Part shown: piece after piece, positions 8,193 to 15,816 of the stretch | Position numbering within the stretch: position 1 is the stretch's first letter | Layout: each line of letters starts with the position of its first letter | Source: Terriglobia bacterium | Lineage (GTDB): Bacteria > Acidobacteriota > Terriglobia > Bryobacterales > Bryobacteraceae | NCBI GenBank assembly: GCA_025350105.1 | Contig: JANXYJ010000051.1 | Span: 1-47,331 of the forward strand | Reading direction: 5' to 3' | DNA: 47,331 nucleotides | Translations under genes and position numbers: made by a program | The notes under the pieces: generated by a model | Databases searched by the model: none | What the model saw: only the letters and a program-made list of their open reading frames with translations | Told to the model about the DNA's origin: nothing

Positions 8193-9419
8193 GTGGATCG
8201 CTCTGGAAATAATTCAAACGCTCGCGAGCAAACCAGAGACGCACTGCGTTTTACGCATTTGTTTGAGGAAGCCCCCGACGCCATTCTGGAAGTGGACCGG
8301 CGCGGACGGATTGTTTTGGCCAACAGCGAAGCCGAGCAGCTGTTCGGATGGACCCGCGAGGAATTAGCCGGCCAGCCGGTGGAGGTGTTGATCCCGGACC
8401 GGTTCCGCTATTCCCATGCGGACCGGCGCAATGGATATCAAGCGAGTCCCGTGCGGCGGCCCATGGGCGCGGGCTTGAGCCTGTATGCGCTGCGCAAGGA
8501 CGGCACAGTGGTGGCGGTGGATATTAAGCTGACTCCGCTGGGAGAAAGCGCGGGGTTTGAGCAATCCGGCCACGTGATGTGCGTGATCCGCGACGTGACA
8601 GAGCGCCGCGCGGTGGAACAGCAAATCAACTTATTGAACCAGAGCTTGGAACGCCGATCGATGGAACTGACCCAGTTGAATGAAGAGTTGACCTTACGCA
8701 ATGGCGAGATTGAGCGGGCCAACCGGCTGAAGAGCGAATTCCTGGCCAGCATGAGTCACGAGCTGCGCACGCCGCTGAATACCATCCTGGGGTTTTCCGG
8801 ATTGTTAATGGAACAAAGTGCCGGTGGGTTGAATGAAAAGCAGAAGCGCTTTGTGAACCACATCCAACGCGATGCCACGCATCTGCTGGCCCTGATCAAT
8901 GACATTCTGGACCTGTCGAAAATCGAGGCCGGGCGGTTGGAGCTGCACCCGGAATGGTTCGCCATGGCGGAGGCCGCCGGCGAAGTGTTGTCCAGTATGC
9001 GGCCTTTGGCGGTGAGCAAAAATATCACGCTGGAAGGCGATTTAAGCCCCCAATTGACACTGCGCGCAGACCGGCTGCGTTACAAGGAGATCCTTTACAA
9101 CCTGCTGGGCAATGCCATCAAGTTCACGCCAGAGGGTGGGCGCATCTGGCTTTCAGCCGGCCTGCACAAAAACGACGCTGGAACAAACGAGATCCGGTTT
9201 GTTGTGGGGGATACGGGCATGGGGATTGCCCCGGCGGACCAGGAAATCATTTTCGAAAGCTTCCGCCAAGCCAGCTCCACCACCAAAGGTGTGCGCGAAG
9301 GAACGGGGCTGGGCTTGGCCATCACCAAACGGCTGGTGGAACAGCACGGCGGGCGCATTTGGGTGGAGAGCGAATTGGGGAAAGGCAGCCGGTTCTACTT
9401 TCAACTGCCCGTGGAGTAA
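8193..9419 (+). CDS. PAS-domain sensor histidine kinase
   Basis: A soluble kinase of 408 residues from GTG 8193 (a TTG at 8175 would add six). Order: PAS domain (about 20-135; [20 protein letters not shown], then [14 protein letters not shown]), a coiled coil of about 45 residues, HisKA with the H-box [12 protein letters not shown] (phosphorylated His189), and HATPase_c with N-box [15 protein letters not shown]1 [10 protein letters not shown]-box IFESFRQ and G2 GTGLGLAI. There is no transmembrane segment, so it senses a cytoplasmic cue. It is divergent from the NtrC-type regulator, presumably its partner, though split across strands instead of forming an operon. It ends 13 bp from the convergent MFS gene. 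Confidence 0.93.
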   Translation: MDRSGNNSNAREQTRDALRFTHLFEEAPDAILEVDRRGRIVLANSEAEQLFGWTREELAGQPVEVLIPDRFRYSHADRRNGYQASPVRRPMGAGLSLYALRKDGTVVAVDIKLTPLGESAGFEQSGHVMCVIRDVTERRAVEQQINLLNQSLERRSMELTQLNEELTLRNGEIERANRLKSEFLASMSHELRTPLNTILGFSGLLMEQSAGGLNEKQKRFVNHIQRDATHLLALINDILDLSKIEAGRLELHPEWFAMAEAAGEVLSSMRPLAVSKNITLEGDLSPQLTLRADRLRYKEILYNLLGNAIKFTPEGGRIWLSAGLHKNDAGTNEIRFVVGDTGMGIAPADQEIIFESFRQASSTTKGVREGTGLGLAITKRLVEQHGGRIWVESELGKGSRFYFQLPVE

Positions 9420-9432
9420 GCGGCGTGTGCGG

Positions 9433-10659
9433 TTAGGCGTTGCGGCTCTTTTCGCCCATTTGCGGTAAGAATACCGCCAATAAACCAATCAACGGCAGGA
9501 ACGAGCACACATGGTAGACGAAGCCGATGCTGGTGTGATCCGCCAGTTGGCCCAACAGTGCGGCGCCGATTCCAGCAACGCCGAACGCCAGGCCGAAGAA
9601 CAAGCCAGAGATCATTCCCACCCGGCCCGGCAGCAGCTCTTGCGCATAAACCACGATGGCCGGAAACGCGGAAGACAGAACCATGCCGATGATGGCGCTG
9701 AACACAGTGGTCCAGAACAGATTCGCGTAGGGCATTATTAGGGTGAACGGCAGCACGCCCAGGATGGAACCCCAGATGACGTATTTGCGGCCAACGCGGT
9801 CACCAATGGGCCCGCCCAGGATGGTGCCCACCGCCACCGCGCCCAGAAATACGAACAGATACAGCTGGGCGCTTTTCACAGGGAGGTGGAATTTGTCGAT
9901 CAGGTAAAACGTGTAATAGCTGGTGAGGCTGGCCATGTACACGAACTTGGAAAAAATCAGCGCGATCAAAATGCCAATCGATATCGTCACCTTTTTCGAT
10001 GACAACGCGTTCGGGTCCGCTACGGCTTTTGTTTTCGATTTGACTTTGCGGTGAAGTTTGGCCCACGCTCCGATTTTCGCCAATAGAATCGCTCCCAGCA
10101 GAGCTACCGCGGAAAACCAGGCAATACTCGATTGCCCGTGCGGTAGAACAATAAAGGCAGCCAGCAGCGGCCCCATGGCGGAGCCTGCGTTGCCGCCCAC
10201 TTGAAAAACCGATTGCGCCAAACCGTGCTGGCCGCCCGATGCCATACGCGCCACCCGCGACGACTCCGGATGAAACACGCTGGAACCTATCCCCACCATC
10301 GCTACCGCCAACAAGATGAACGGGAACGACCCAGCCATGGACAACATCACCAAACCAATCAGCGTAAAGCCCATGCCGGCGGAAAGCGAATAGGGCTGCG
10401 GATGCTTATCGGTATACGATCCAATCAACGGCTGCAGCAGCGATGCCAGTACCTGATTGGTAAAGGTAATCATCCCCACTTGCGCGAAATCCAAGTGAAA
10501 CGACTGCTTCAGTAACGGATAGATCGCCGGCATCAGGCTCTGCATCATGTCGTTTAAGAAATGGCAGAAGCTGATAATGCCCAAAATCGGATAGGCGGTT
10601 TTCAGTCCGGGGGTTGACGGAGCGGAAACGCCCGGCGCTGTTAGAGGGGTAGAACTCAC
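9433..10659 (-). CDS. MFS exporter, fosmidomycin-resistance (Fsr) type
   Basis: A 12-helix major-facilitator protein of about 408 residues. The first helix motif ILGIISFCHFLNDMMQSLMPAIYPLL and the stretch GIGSSVFHPESSRVARMASGG are characteristic of Fsr-like drug exporters. The second half has the MFS loop GDRVGRKYVIWGS. Fsr exports fosmidomycin in E. coli; the natural substrate here is unknown. The start is uncertain: GTG 10659 gives a short hydrophilic leader, ATG 10710 and 10737 would extend it, and 10737 would overlap the HupE-like gene on the other strand. A strong nested dyad lies in the divergent gap. Confidence 0.88.
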   Translation of the reverse strand: MSSTPLTAPGVSAPSTPGLKTAYPILGIISFCHFLNDMMQSLMPAIYPLLKQSFHLDFAQVGMITFTNQVLASLLQPLIGSYTDKHPQPYSLSAGMGFTLIGLVMLSMAGSFPFILLAVAMVGIGSSVFHPESSRVARMASGGQHGLAQSVFQVGGNAGSAMGPLLAAFIVLPHGQSSIAWFSAVALLGAILLAKIGAWAKLHRKVKSKTKAVADPNALSSKKVTISIGILIALIFSKFVYMASLTSYYTFYLIDKFHLPVKSAQLYLFVFLGAVAVGTILGGPIGDRVGRKYVIWGSILGVLPFTLIMPYANLFWTTVFSAIIGMVLSSAFPAIVVYAQELLPGRVGMISGLFFGLAFGVAGIGAALLGQLADHTSIGFVYHVCSFLPLIGLLAVFLPQMGEKSRNA

Positions 10660-10674
10660 GATCTTTTTAGCATA

Positions 10675-10713
10675 GCAATGGCGCGGGGCCCCGCGAATGC
10701 CTGAGCCCATTGC
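10675..10713. promoter_or_regulatory. Nested dyad between the divergent MFS and HupE-like genes
   Basis: A perfect 14-bp palindrome CGCGGGGCCCCGCG (10682-10695) lies inside wider inverted arms GCAATGG (10675-10681) and CCATTGC (10707-10713). It occupies the divergent gap, so it could be an operator shared by both genes or form a strong RNA hairpin. No T-run follows on either strand, which argues against a terminator. Confidence 0.45.
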
Positions 10714-10746
10714 TGTGCGCCGTTCATGTGCGACCATGTTCAGATT

Positions 10747-11799
10747 ATGTCCGCACGCCGGCTGGGTCTGTTGTTTGCGGTGTTGAGCTTGAAAGTGGTG
10801 AGCCTGAATCTATTCGCTCACGACCTTTATCGCAGCGAATCGAAATTGGTGATTCAGGGCCGCGTGGTGAAGGATACGCTTACTTTCAACCTGTTGGACT
10901 TCCCCGGCGTCGATCAGAACGCCGACAAGAGCATTTCGCAAAAAGAATTCGAACAGGCTTTCGATCGCGTTTACGCGCAGATTATGGCGCATTATGCGTT
11001 GAGCAGCAACGGGCCACCGGTGCGCATGACGCGCGAAAAGTATAAATTGTTCGACGACCACGTGCTGCTGCTGGATCTGGAATTTACCTTTCCGCAACAG
11101 GTGTTGGCGCTGGAATTGACGTCGACTTTGCCGGACCTACTGGGTGCGGGTCACGTGCACTTGGTCAGTGTGGCGCTAGGCGGCCGCCTGCAGCAACAAA
11201 TTCTGGACGGGCGCAATGGCAGGGCCTTTTTTACCGAAACCAGCGGCCGCTGGTGGCAAACCATGGGGCGGTTTATTTGGCTGGGCATCCAGCACATCGC
11301 CACCGGTTACGATCACCTCGCGTTCTTGCTGGGATTGTTGATTGCAACCGCGTCGCTGCGGTCATTGGTCAAAGTGATTACGTCCTTCACGGTTGCCCAC
11401 AGCATTACGTTGGCGCTGGCGACGTTCGGAGTTGTGGTTTTGCCGTCGCGCTTCACCGAAAGCATGATCGCCGCCAGCATCATTTATGTGGCGGTGGAAA
11501 ATCTGCTGCGCAAGTCGACCATTGACCGTTGGAAACTCACCTTCCTGTTCGGCCTGGTGCACGGCTTTGGCTTTTCTAACGTACTGCGCGAAATGCAATT
11601 GCCGCGCGCGGATCTGGCGCTGTCGCTATTTTCGTTCAACGCCGGCGTGGAGATTGGCCAGATCGTATTCGTGGTCCTGCTGTTCCCGGCAATTGAAGAC
11701 TTGATCAAATCCGGCTGGACCAAACTGCGGCCCGCGGTCTCCATTGCGATTGGACTGCTGGCGGCTTATTGGTTCATTCAACGGGCGTTTTTCGGATAG
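10747..11799 (+). CDS. HupE/UreJ-family membrane protein with an extracytoplasmic EF-hand
   Basis: A 350-residue protein: signal sequence or first helix (LGLLFAVLSLKVVSLNLFAH), an extracytoplasmic part to about residue 180, then a six-helix HupE/UreJ_2 domain with histidine-bearing motifs GIQHIATGYDHLAF, SFTVAHSITLALA and LFGLVHGFGFSN. HupE/UreJ relatives are tied to nickel or cobalt uptake; this subgroup, common in environmental bacteria, is uncharacterised. The exported part holds a textbook EF-hand loop, DQNADKSISQKE (D56, N58, D60, S62, S64, E67), so calcium or another divalent cation probably binds there. ATG 10747 is chosen because the signal sequence follows at once. The 3' end overlaps the convergent EEP-fold gene by 26 bp. 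Confidence 0.85.
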   Translation: MSARRLGLLFAVLSLKVVSLNLFAHDLYRSESKLVIQGRVVKDTLTFNLLDFPGVDQNADKSISQKEFEQAFDRVYAQIMAHYALSSNGPPVRMTREKYKLFDDHVLLLDLEFTFPQQVLALELTSTLPDLLGAGHVHLVSVALGGRLQQQILDGRNGRAFFTETSGRWWQTMGRFIWLGIQHIATGYDHLAFLLGLLIATASLRSLVKVITSFTVAHSITLALATFGVVVLPSRFTESMIAASIIYVAVENLLRKSTIDRWKLTFLFGLVHGFGFSNVLREMQLPRADLALSLFSFNAGVEIGQIVFVVLLFPAIEDLIKSGWTKLRPAVSIAIGLLAAYWFIQRAFFG

Positions 11800-12526
11800 C
11801 GGCCCGTGCGCGCCTTGCAGGATACAGATCGTGAATCGCGTTGTCATCCAGTTCGACCAGAAGCGGCCGGTGATCGCTATGCTGCTTCCACGCCTGGTAG
11901 GATCCAACCGCTACTCGGCTAACCGTAGGTGCCCACAGCTGAGGAATGAAGCAATAATCCAGGTGGTATGGATGCTGCTGGTTCCACCGCAAGTAGAATG
12001 TGGGGCGCGTTTCCCGGCCGTGCGCTTCGTTATAGAAATGATGGTAACCGCTGACCAGGCCGAGTTCCGAGAGTAGTTTCACCAGCGCACCATGGCTGTA
12101 CCCGGCGCGATGAGACGAGTCCCAAATTGAGTTTGAGTTAAAGTCGCCAATGATGACGGTTTGGTGTTGAGTAAACAAACTGCGATATATTTCCACCGCA
12201 CGGAGAACTCCTTCCACGTAACGGTAACCCGGATTAGGCATCGCCCATACGGCGATGAGCAGAAAGTGGGTTGGGCCGAGCACTTCCACTGGAATTACAT
12301 ATCTAGGCACGTCAGCAGAGGCGGGAAAGGCGCGCAGTCTGTATTGGCCGTAGGCCTTGATCGCTACACCCTGCCGCGGGTTGTCGCCAAACCACAAGCA
12401 TTGCTCGGTCTCGGTCAACGGCTTCGCGCACTCTTGCATCACAACGACATCCGGCGCAAATTCATCTAGTAACGGTATCTTCCTGAGAAGAGATCCGCGA
12501 CAGCAATTCCAAGTTACCAAGCGCAT
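11774..12526 (-). CDS. Endonuclease/exonuclease/phosphatase (EEP) fold hydrolase
   Basis: A 250-residue Mg-dependent phosphodiesterase-fold protein. Visible catalytic blocks: LVTWNCCRGS (Asn of the first metal site), VVVMQECAKP (Glu ligand), VIIGDFNSNS (the GDFN motif with catalytic Asp and Asn), the second-half HLDYCFI block, and the terminal SDHRPLLVEL (catalytic Asp-His pair). All active-site residues appear intact. No signal peptide or TM segment, so it should act in the cytoplasm. The family covers DNases, sphingomyelinases and phosphoinositide phosphatases; the substrate cannot be assigned. It overlaps the HupE-like gene tail to tail. Confidence 0.88.
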   Translation of the reverse strand: MRLVTWNCCRGSLLRKIPLLDEFAPDVVVMQECAKPLTETEQCLWFGDNPRQGVAIKAYGQYRLRAFPASADVPRYVIPVEVLGPTHFLLIAVWAMPNPGYRYVEGVLRAVEIYRSLFTQHQTVIIGDFNSNSIWDSSHRAGYSHGALVKLLSELGLVSGYHHFYNEAHGRETRPTFYLRWNQQHPYHLDYCFIPQLWAPTVSRVAVGSYQAWKQHSDHRPLLVELDDNAIHDLYPARRARAAIRKTPVE

Positions 12527-12572
12527 AGACGGCTCAACCAGTTGGCATTCGCGTCCTCGATTGTAGCTGCTT

Positions 12573-12599
12573 TGGTAGCTCCCGTCCCCAAGACCGGAG
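12573..12599. repeat. Dispersed palindromic repeat, degenerate copy
   Basis: The sequence here matches a repeat at 38084-38109 over its whole length with a few changes (TGGTAGCTCC..., ending AGACCGGAG). The stem CTCCCGTC/GACCGGAG has one mismatch. Both copies lie between genes, the mark of a REP-like element. Confidence 0.55.
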
Positions 12600-12606
12600 A
12601 ACGTCG

Positions 12607-13239
12607 CTATTTCGCGTACGGAACCAACGGCGGCACCGCCGGACTGGTGGGAGAAGGCGTGTGGGCCATGCTCATCACCATGGCAAGAGTGGTGTAGTAA
12701 CCGTTGACGCCGGCCAGCTCCACGGCGCCTTGCTCACCGAACTTTTTAACCAGGCGAGCATACGTTCCGTCGCTGACACTCTTGTTGGTGGCCAATTCCG
12801 TGTTGAAGTCCCACACTATTTCTTCTTCATCGGTCATCCCGCTCGGCCGCCGGCCTTCGGCGATCGCCGTGGCCACTTCCAGTTTCAAACCCTGTTTCAG
12901 TGCCAGCGGATAGTGCGTGAACCACTCGTATTGTTGGGTCCATTGCCGACCGATCATCAGGATGGTCATCTCCACGAGTTTTTGCGGCAGGGAACTCTTA
13001 AAACGTAAATACTCGCCTACGTTTTGCAGCCGGTCCATGAATTCGGGGCTGCGCAGCAGCGGCACGAACGGTCCGCCAACACCCGCGACGCCGCGCGGGG
13101 TGGCCGAAAGCAATTCCAGCGATTTCTTTTGCGCCGGCGTCATTTTATCCGGAGCCAAAGGAGGCATGCGGTCCTGGGCAAAAAGCATCGAGGTAAGGAA
13201 GCAGAAGGCGATCAAGAAGAAAGTACAAGCGAGCTTCAT
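12607..13239 (-). CDS. Exported carboxymuconolactone decarboxylase-like (AhpD-fold) protein
   Basis: A 210-residue protein with a clear signal peptide (ACTFFLIAFCFLTSMLFAQ) followed by an AhpD/CMD fold: LLRSPEFMDRLQNVGEYLRF, LPQKLVEMTILMIGRQWTQQYEWFTHYPLALKQGL and AIAEGRRP. The QYEWFTH stretch is typical of carboxymuconolactone decarboxylase-family members without the CxxC redox pair, and no such pair exists here. So peroxidase-partner activity like AhpD is unlikely; a lactone or ring-cleavage substrate is possible. Export is unusual for the family as first described but common in Acidobacteriota. Its start codon lies six bases from an extended -10 box, so the mRNA may be leaderless. Confidence 0.8.
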   Translation of the reverse strand: MKLACTFFLIAFCFLTSMLFAQDRMPPLAPDKMTPAQKKSLELLSATPRGVAGVGGPFVPLLRSPEFMDRLQNVGEYLRFKSSLPQKLVEMTILMIGRQWTQQYEWFTHYPLALKQGLKLEVATAIAEGRRPSGMTDEEEIVWDFNTELATNKSVSDGTYARLVKKFGEQGAVELAGVNGYYTTLAMVMSMAHTPSPTSPAVPPLVPYAK

Positions 13240-13245
13240 GGGCGG

Positions 13246-13251
13246 AGTATA
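13246..13251 (-). promoter_or_regulatory. Extended -10 (TGATATACT) 6 nt from the start of the CMD-like gene
   Basis: On the reverse strand TATACT (13246-13251) is preceded by TG one base upstream, forming an extended -10. It is followed by six bases and the ATG at 13239. No Shine-Dalgarno fits between. The geometry equals that at 880-892. Confidence 0.5.
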
Positions 13252-13326
13252 TCACGCGCCCCTGCCTCTATTTCAGGCTTGGGGAAGGCAATGGCGGCCA
13301 GGAAAAAATAGCACCATCACACCTGC

Positions 13327-13536
13327 TCACCCCAACAATTCCTGCGCACGGGCTGGCAGCAGGCGTCGCGGCCGGACAGTAAGTTGCAGAAAACTTACCG
13401 TCCATCCGCGGGCGCGGCAATCCCGGCACCGGATGGGGCGAACCAGCATCAGACGGAGTGGCCACTCCCAGAAACGAATCGAAGACCATCGCAGGTCGGT
13501 CGACCGACAACGCGAACACTTCACGACTACTGTCAA
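13327..13536 (-). CDS. Small zinc-ribbon-like protein
   Basis: A short protein of about 69 residues with two CxxC knuckles, CSRC (Cys7, Cys10) and CRDC (Cys37, Cys40), 26 residues apart, separated by an aromatic and basic segment (RWSSIRFWEWPLRLMLVRP). This spacing fits a structural zinc ribbon. I recall similar short 'RPxRCRDC' proteins in Acidobacteriota, but the family has no named function. The start is uncertain: TTG 13536 or GTG 13524 lie just downstream of a good promoter, while the distant ATG 13638 would place the promoter inside the gene. The reverse strand is open for 103 codons in all. About 90 bp on its downstream side, before the CMD-like gene, hold nothing recognisable. Confidence 0.55.
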   Translation of the reverse strand: MTVVVKCSRCRSTDLRWSSIRFWEWPLRLMLVRPIRCRDCRARGWTVSFLQLTVRPRRLLPARAQELLG

Positions 13537-13545
13537 GTTATCAGT

Positions 13546-13574
13546 AGTATAAACAGGCACCAACACAAATCCAA
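13546..13574 (-). promoter_or_regulatory. Sigma-70-type promoter for the zinc-ribbon gene
   Basis: Reverse strand: -35 TTGGAT (13569-13574), a 17-bp spacer, -10 TATACT (13546-13551). The predicted start of transcription is within a few bases of the TTG 13536 candidate start codon, so the leader is very short or absent. Confidence 0.5.
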
Positions 13575-13718
13575 GACAAAACCGCAAAGCGAGCAGGTTT
13601 TTTTTGCGAGGACAATGCGTGATCGCGCAGAGGGGCAAGTAAACGGCGAAACTGCGGGGCTATTTATGTTGGTGAAGCGATTTCGTGTTGGTGCGAAAGT
13701 TACGGCGCCTGTACCAGA

Positions 13719-14498
13719 TTATGGAACAGGCGCAGGAATGATGTGCTGCGGATCCTGATTGTTTTCTGCACAATCGGTTTCCATAATGCGTTCGTCGCGC
13801 GGAGTGTGGCGCAGAATCAGGCGGTAACTCCAAGGTTTGGTGAGAACTTTGGGGTCTTCCATAATCGCTTCGTAGTAGATTGTGTTGTCGGGTTGCAGCG
13901 TATAACGCTCGGTCACATGCAAATCCTCGCTGTGAAAATGACCGGGGCCGGGCAGCCATGTAACATCATTGAACGAGGTCACGTCCACCACGAACGTGTC
14001 GCCCTCCCAGCGGCCAACCGAATCGCCCATGTATGCCGGATACATATCGGTGGGATGCGGCTTGTCGATAGGAATGATGCGAAAGGTGTGATTGGATTCG
14101 TACAGAATCGCGATTTTCTTCGGCGTTTGAATAATCTCAAACGGAACCACGCTGCCGGTGATGCGCGGCACTCCGGCCATCTTGCATTGCACCTGCGGAT
14201 TCAAGCGGTCGTCGGAGGCCAGCGCTTTTACCTTCGCCGCCAAGTCCGCGCGGTAAGGCGCTGGCCCAACCGGTGGACCCCACACGCTTTTCGTGCCTTC
14301 GCCCGGACGCAGTTCGCCGGTTTCGCCAAACAACGCCACCCCGAACGCTTGCCAGATGCCGGTAAGATCCGGCTTACCGTCGGCTGCGCGCGGAAGTTTC
14401 GCTGGAGCATTTTTCAACGGTGCGGCGGGAGCCGGCTGGCCCCAGGCCGTCAGCTTGAACAAATACGCGAATAGAAACACCGTAAGCAGTTTTTTCAT
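13719..14498 (-). CDS. Exported 'PDLTGIW' protein, paired with DUF6152
   Basis: A 259-residue secreted protein of unknown function, signal peptide LTVFLFAYLFKLTAWGQ. After a Pro/Ala linker it has the hallmark AADGKPDLTGIW, then QCKMAGVPRITG, IIQTPKKIAILYESNHTFRIIPID, YMGDSVGRWEGDTFVVDVTSFND, HVTERYTLQPDNTIYYEAIMEDPKVLTKPW, and a terminal MET-DCAENN segment. The same blocks recur in the protein at 35073-36032, so these are paralogues. They are abundant in Acidobacteriota and some Proteobacteria, usually beside DUF6152 genes. Here the DUF6152 gene lies 11 bp upstream on the same strand. An AAGGA element sits nine bases before ATG. No enzymatic motif is recognised. Confidence 0.8.
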   Translation of the reverse strand: MKKLLTVFLFAYLFKLTAWGQPAPAAPLKNAPAKLPRAADGKPDLTGIWQAFGVALFGETGELRPGEGTKSVWGPPVGPAPYRADLAAKVKALASDDRLNPQVQCKMAGVPRITGSVVPFEIIQTPKKIAILYESNHTFRIIPIDKPHPTDMYPAYMGDSVGRWEGDTFVVDVTSFNDVTWLPGPGHFHSEDLHVTERYTLQPDNTIYYEAIMEDPKVLTKPWSYRLILRHTPRDERIMETDCAENNQDPQHIIPAPVP

Positions 14499-14509
14499 GA
14501 GCAGTGTCC

Positions 14510-14890
14510 TTATTGCGACGGCGGGCCCCAGTACAATTTGTTCCCGCCGGGCAGCGTTACCTGCCGGCCCGCCATCCGGTTACTGCCGTCTTTTGACGCC
14601 CAGCCCTCTACGGTGATGGACTCCCCCACCTTGATGATGTCCTTCCCCCAACCGGTGCGCCGCAAAATATTGGGCGGATGGCCTTCGACGATCACGCTTT
14701 TCACCGCGCCAGATTCGTTTTTGACATCCAGGTAGATGTAGGCGTGCGGGTTGCGCCAATCAAGCTGCGCGACGGTGCCGGTTACGGTGACCGGTTTCAG
14801 TCCGTCGTACTCCGCAGCGAAAGAATGATGCGCCGAAAGCCGAAGGCCGGCGGAGGAAAGCAGCAAACTCAAAAGCAAAATGTGACGCAT
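14510..14890 (-). CDS. DUF6152 family exported protein (copy 1)
   Basis: A 126-residue protein. Signal peptide HILLLSLLLSSAGLRLSAHH, cleaved near the AHH motif that begins the mature domain (HHSFAAEYDGLKPVTVTG). The small beta-rich domain has WRNPHAYIYLDVKN and GKDIIKVGESITVEGWASKDGSN and ends LPGGNKLYWG. This is the DUF6152 pattern, with its conserved histidines (HH near the N-terminus, NPHA); metal binding is a plausible but untested inference. Start ATG 14890 has a strong AAGGAGG seven bases upstream. An upstream in-frame extension lacks a signal peptide and is rejected. It is first gene of a pair with the PDLTGIW protein. A second pair lies at 34617-36032 in reversed order. Confidence 0.85.
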   Translation of the reverse strand: MRHILLLSLLLSSAGLRLSAHHSFAAEYDGLKPVTVTGTVAQLDWRNPHAYIYLDVKNESGAVKSVIVEGHPPNILRRTGWGKDIIKVGESITVEGWASKDGSNRMAGRQVTLPGGNKLYWGPPSQ

Positions 14891-15014
14891 CGGCGGCCTC
14901 CTTAAGAAAGCGGTGGAAAAGCGGACTCTAGCCATTCCATCACAAAGCGCGGGCCCGATCAACAGAGGCCCAATGGGTAGTCTTATCGCCTGAGCATATA
15001 ACGAAGCTGTTTGC

Positions 15015-15020
15015 TATACT
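15015..15020 (+). promoter_or_regulatory. Probable -10 of the rpmH-rnpA operon
   Basis: TATACT at 15015-15020, with a weak TGAGCA 18 bp upstream (14991-14996). It would give a leader of about 160 bases before rpmH. The leader holds a small dyad (CGCAC/GTGCG near 15045) but no recognised RNA motif. The gap 14891-15185 holds no gene. Confidence 0.4.
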
Positions 15021-15185
15021 GAACGGAGTTGATCTCTCGCCTTGGCGCACGTGTGCGTTATCCCTGGAAAATGGTGATGGCTAGCACCCCGGTTGGCCGG
15101 TTTGAGATTGCAAGAGTTTAGCGGGTTCAGGATTGCCCGCCGCCGGTCTGGGCCGGCATAGAGAGAAACGCAGGATTAGAAGAAA

Positions 15186-15359
15186 ATGCCGAAACGTACA
15201 TTTCAGCCGAACAATCGCAAGCGCGCCAAGACGCACGGGTTCCGTAAGCGCATGAAGACCAGTGATGGGCGGGCAGTGCTGGCACGCCGGCGGGCTCGCG
15301 GCCGTCACAAGTTGACGGTGAGTGATGAAAGAGCCGTTCGCGCCGCGCACTCGGTCTAA
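15186..15359 (+). CDS. rpmH: 50S ribosomal protein L34
   Basis: A very basic 57-residue protein beginning [19 protein letters not shown], with the L34 core [25 protein letters not shown] near-identical to the family. It is a component of the large ribosomal subunit. Most L34 proteins are 44-50 residues; this one carries about 11 extra C-terminal residues ([13 protein letters not shown]), in the part that overlaps the start of rnpA in another frame. It is first gene of the conserved rpmH-rnpA-yidD-yidC-jag-mnmE block. Too short for many gene finders. Confidence 0.97.
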   Translation: MPKRTFQPNNRKRAKTHGFRKRMKTSDGRAVLARRRARGRHKLTVSDERAVRAAHSV

Positions 15360-15816
15360 TGCTGTAACGGCCGGCGCTGTAACGGCCGGAGTGCCGGAAG
15401 CTGCAACCAGGCCCGCCGTAGCGGACTTCAGCCGGCCCAAAGCCTCGCGAGTGCTGCGCAACGCCGAATTCCGCACCATATATGACCAGGGAATCCGTTT
15501 TTCCGGCCCGTTGTTCGCTGCCTTTTGCCTGGCGCGAACCGGAGCCCAAGCCTACGGAACCGGGACGTACGGAACTGGGACAGCCGAAAACATCCGCACG
15601 ACAGCCCGCCTGGGCCTTACGGTCCCGCGCGCGGTGGGCAATGCGGTGGTTCGCAATCGCATCAAACGCCGATTCCGCGAAGTGTTTCGGCTGCATCGCG
15701 CCCAATTGGGCGTGCAGTGGGACATCGTTCTCAACCCGCGCAAAAACGCCGGAGAGGTTGCTTGGGCTGAAATCGAGCGGGCTTTCCGCAAGGTGATTGA
15801 AAAATGCGGAGCGTGA
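15325..15816 (+). CDS. rnpA: Ribonuclease P protein component, with extensions
   Basis: The protein cofactor of RNase P, which matures tRNA 5' ends with the M1 RNA. The 163-residue product is longer than usual (about 110-125). Core motifs: [44 protein letters not shown] (the RNR motif that binds RNA) and [16 protein letters not shown]. An N-terminal extension of about 40 residues contains a 15-bp repeat (AVTAG twice) and a second insert repeats TYGTGT. ATG 15325 lies within rpmH, overlapping it by 35 bases in another frame, with a GGTGAG element upstream; a start at GTG near 15391 cannot be excluded. The end overlaps yidD by 13 bases. Confidence 0.92.
   Translation: MKEPFAPRTRSNAVTAGAVTAGVPEAATRPAVADFSRPKASRVLRNAEFRTIYDQGIRFSGPLFAAFCLARTGAQAYGTGTYGTGTAENIRTTARLGLTVPRAVGNAVVRNRIKRRFREVFRLHRAQLGVQWDIVLNPRKNAGEVAWAEIERAFRKVIEKCGA

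Noticed and set aside
15045-15060. Possible DnaA box (GTTATCCCTGG) near rpmH
   Set aside because: Only a partial match to TTATCCACA, a single copy, and no dnaA gene or AT-rich unwinding region seen.
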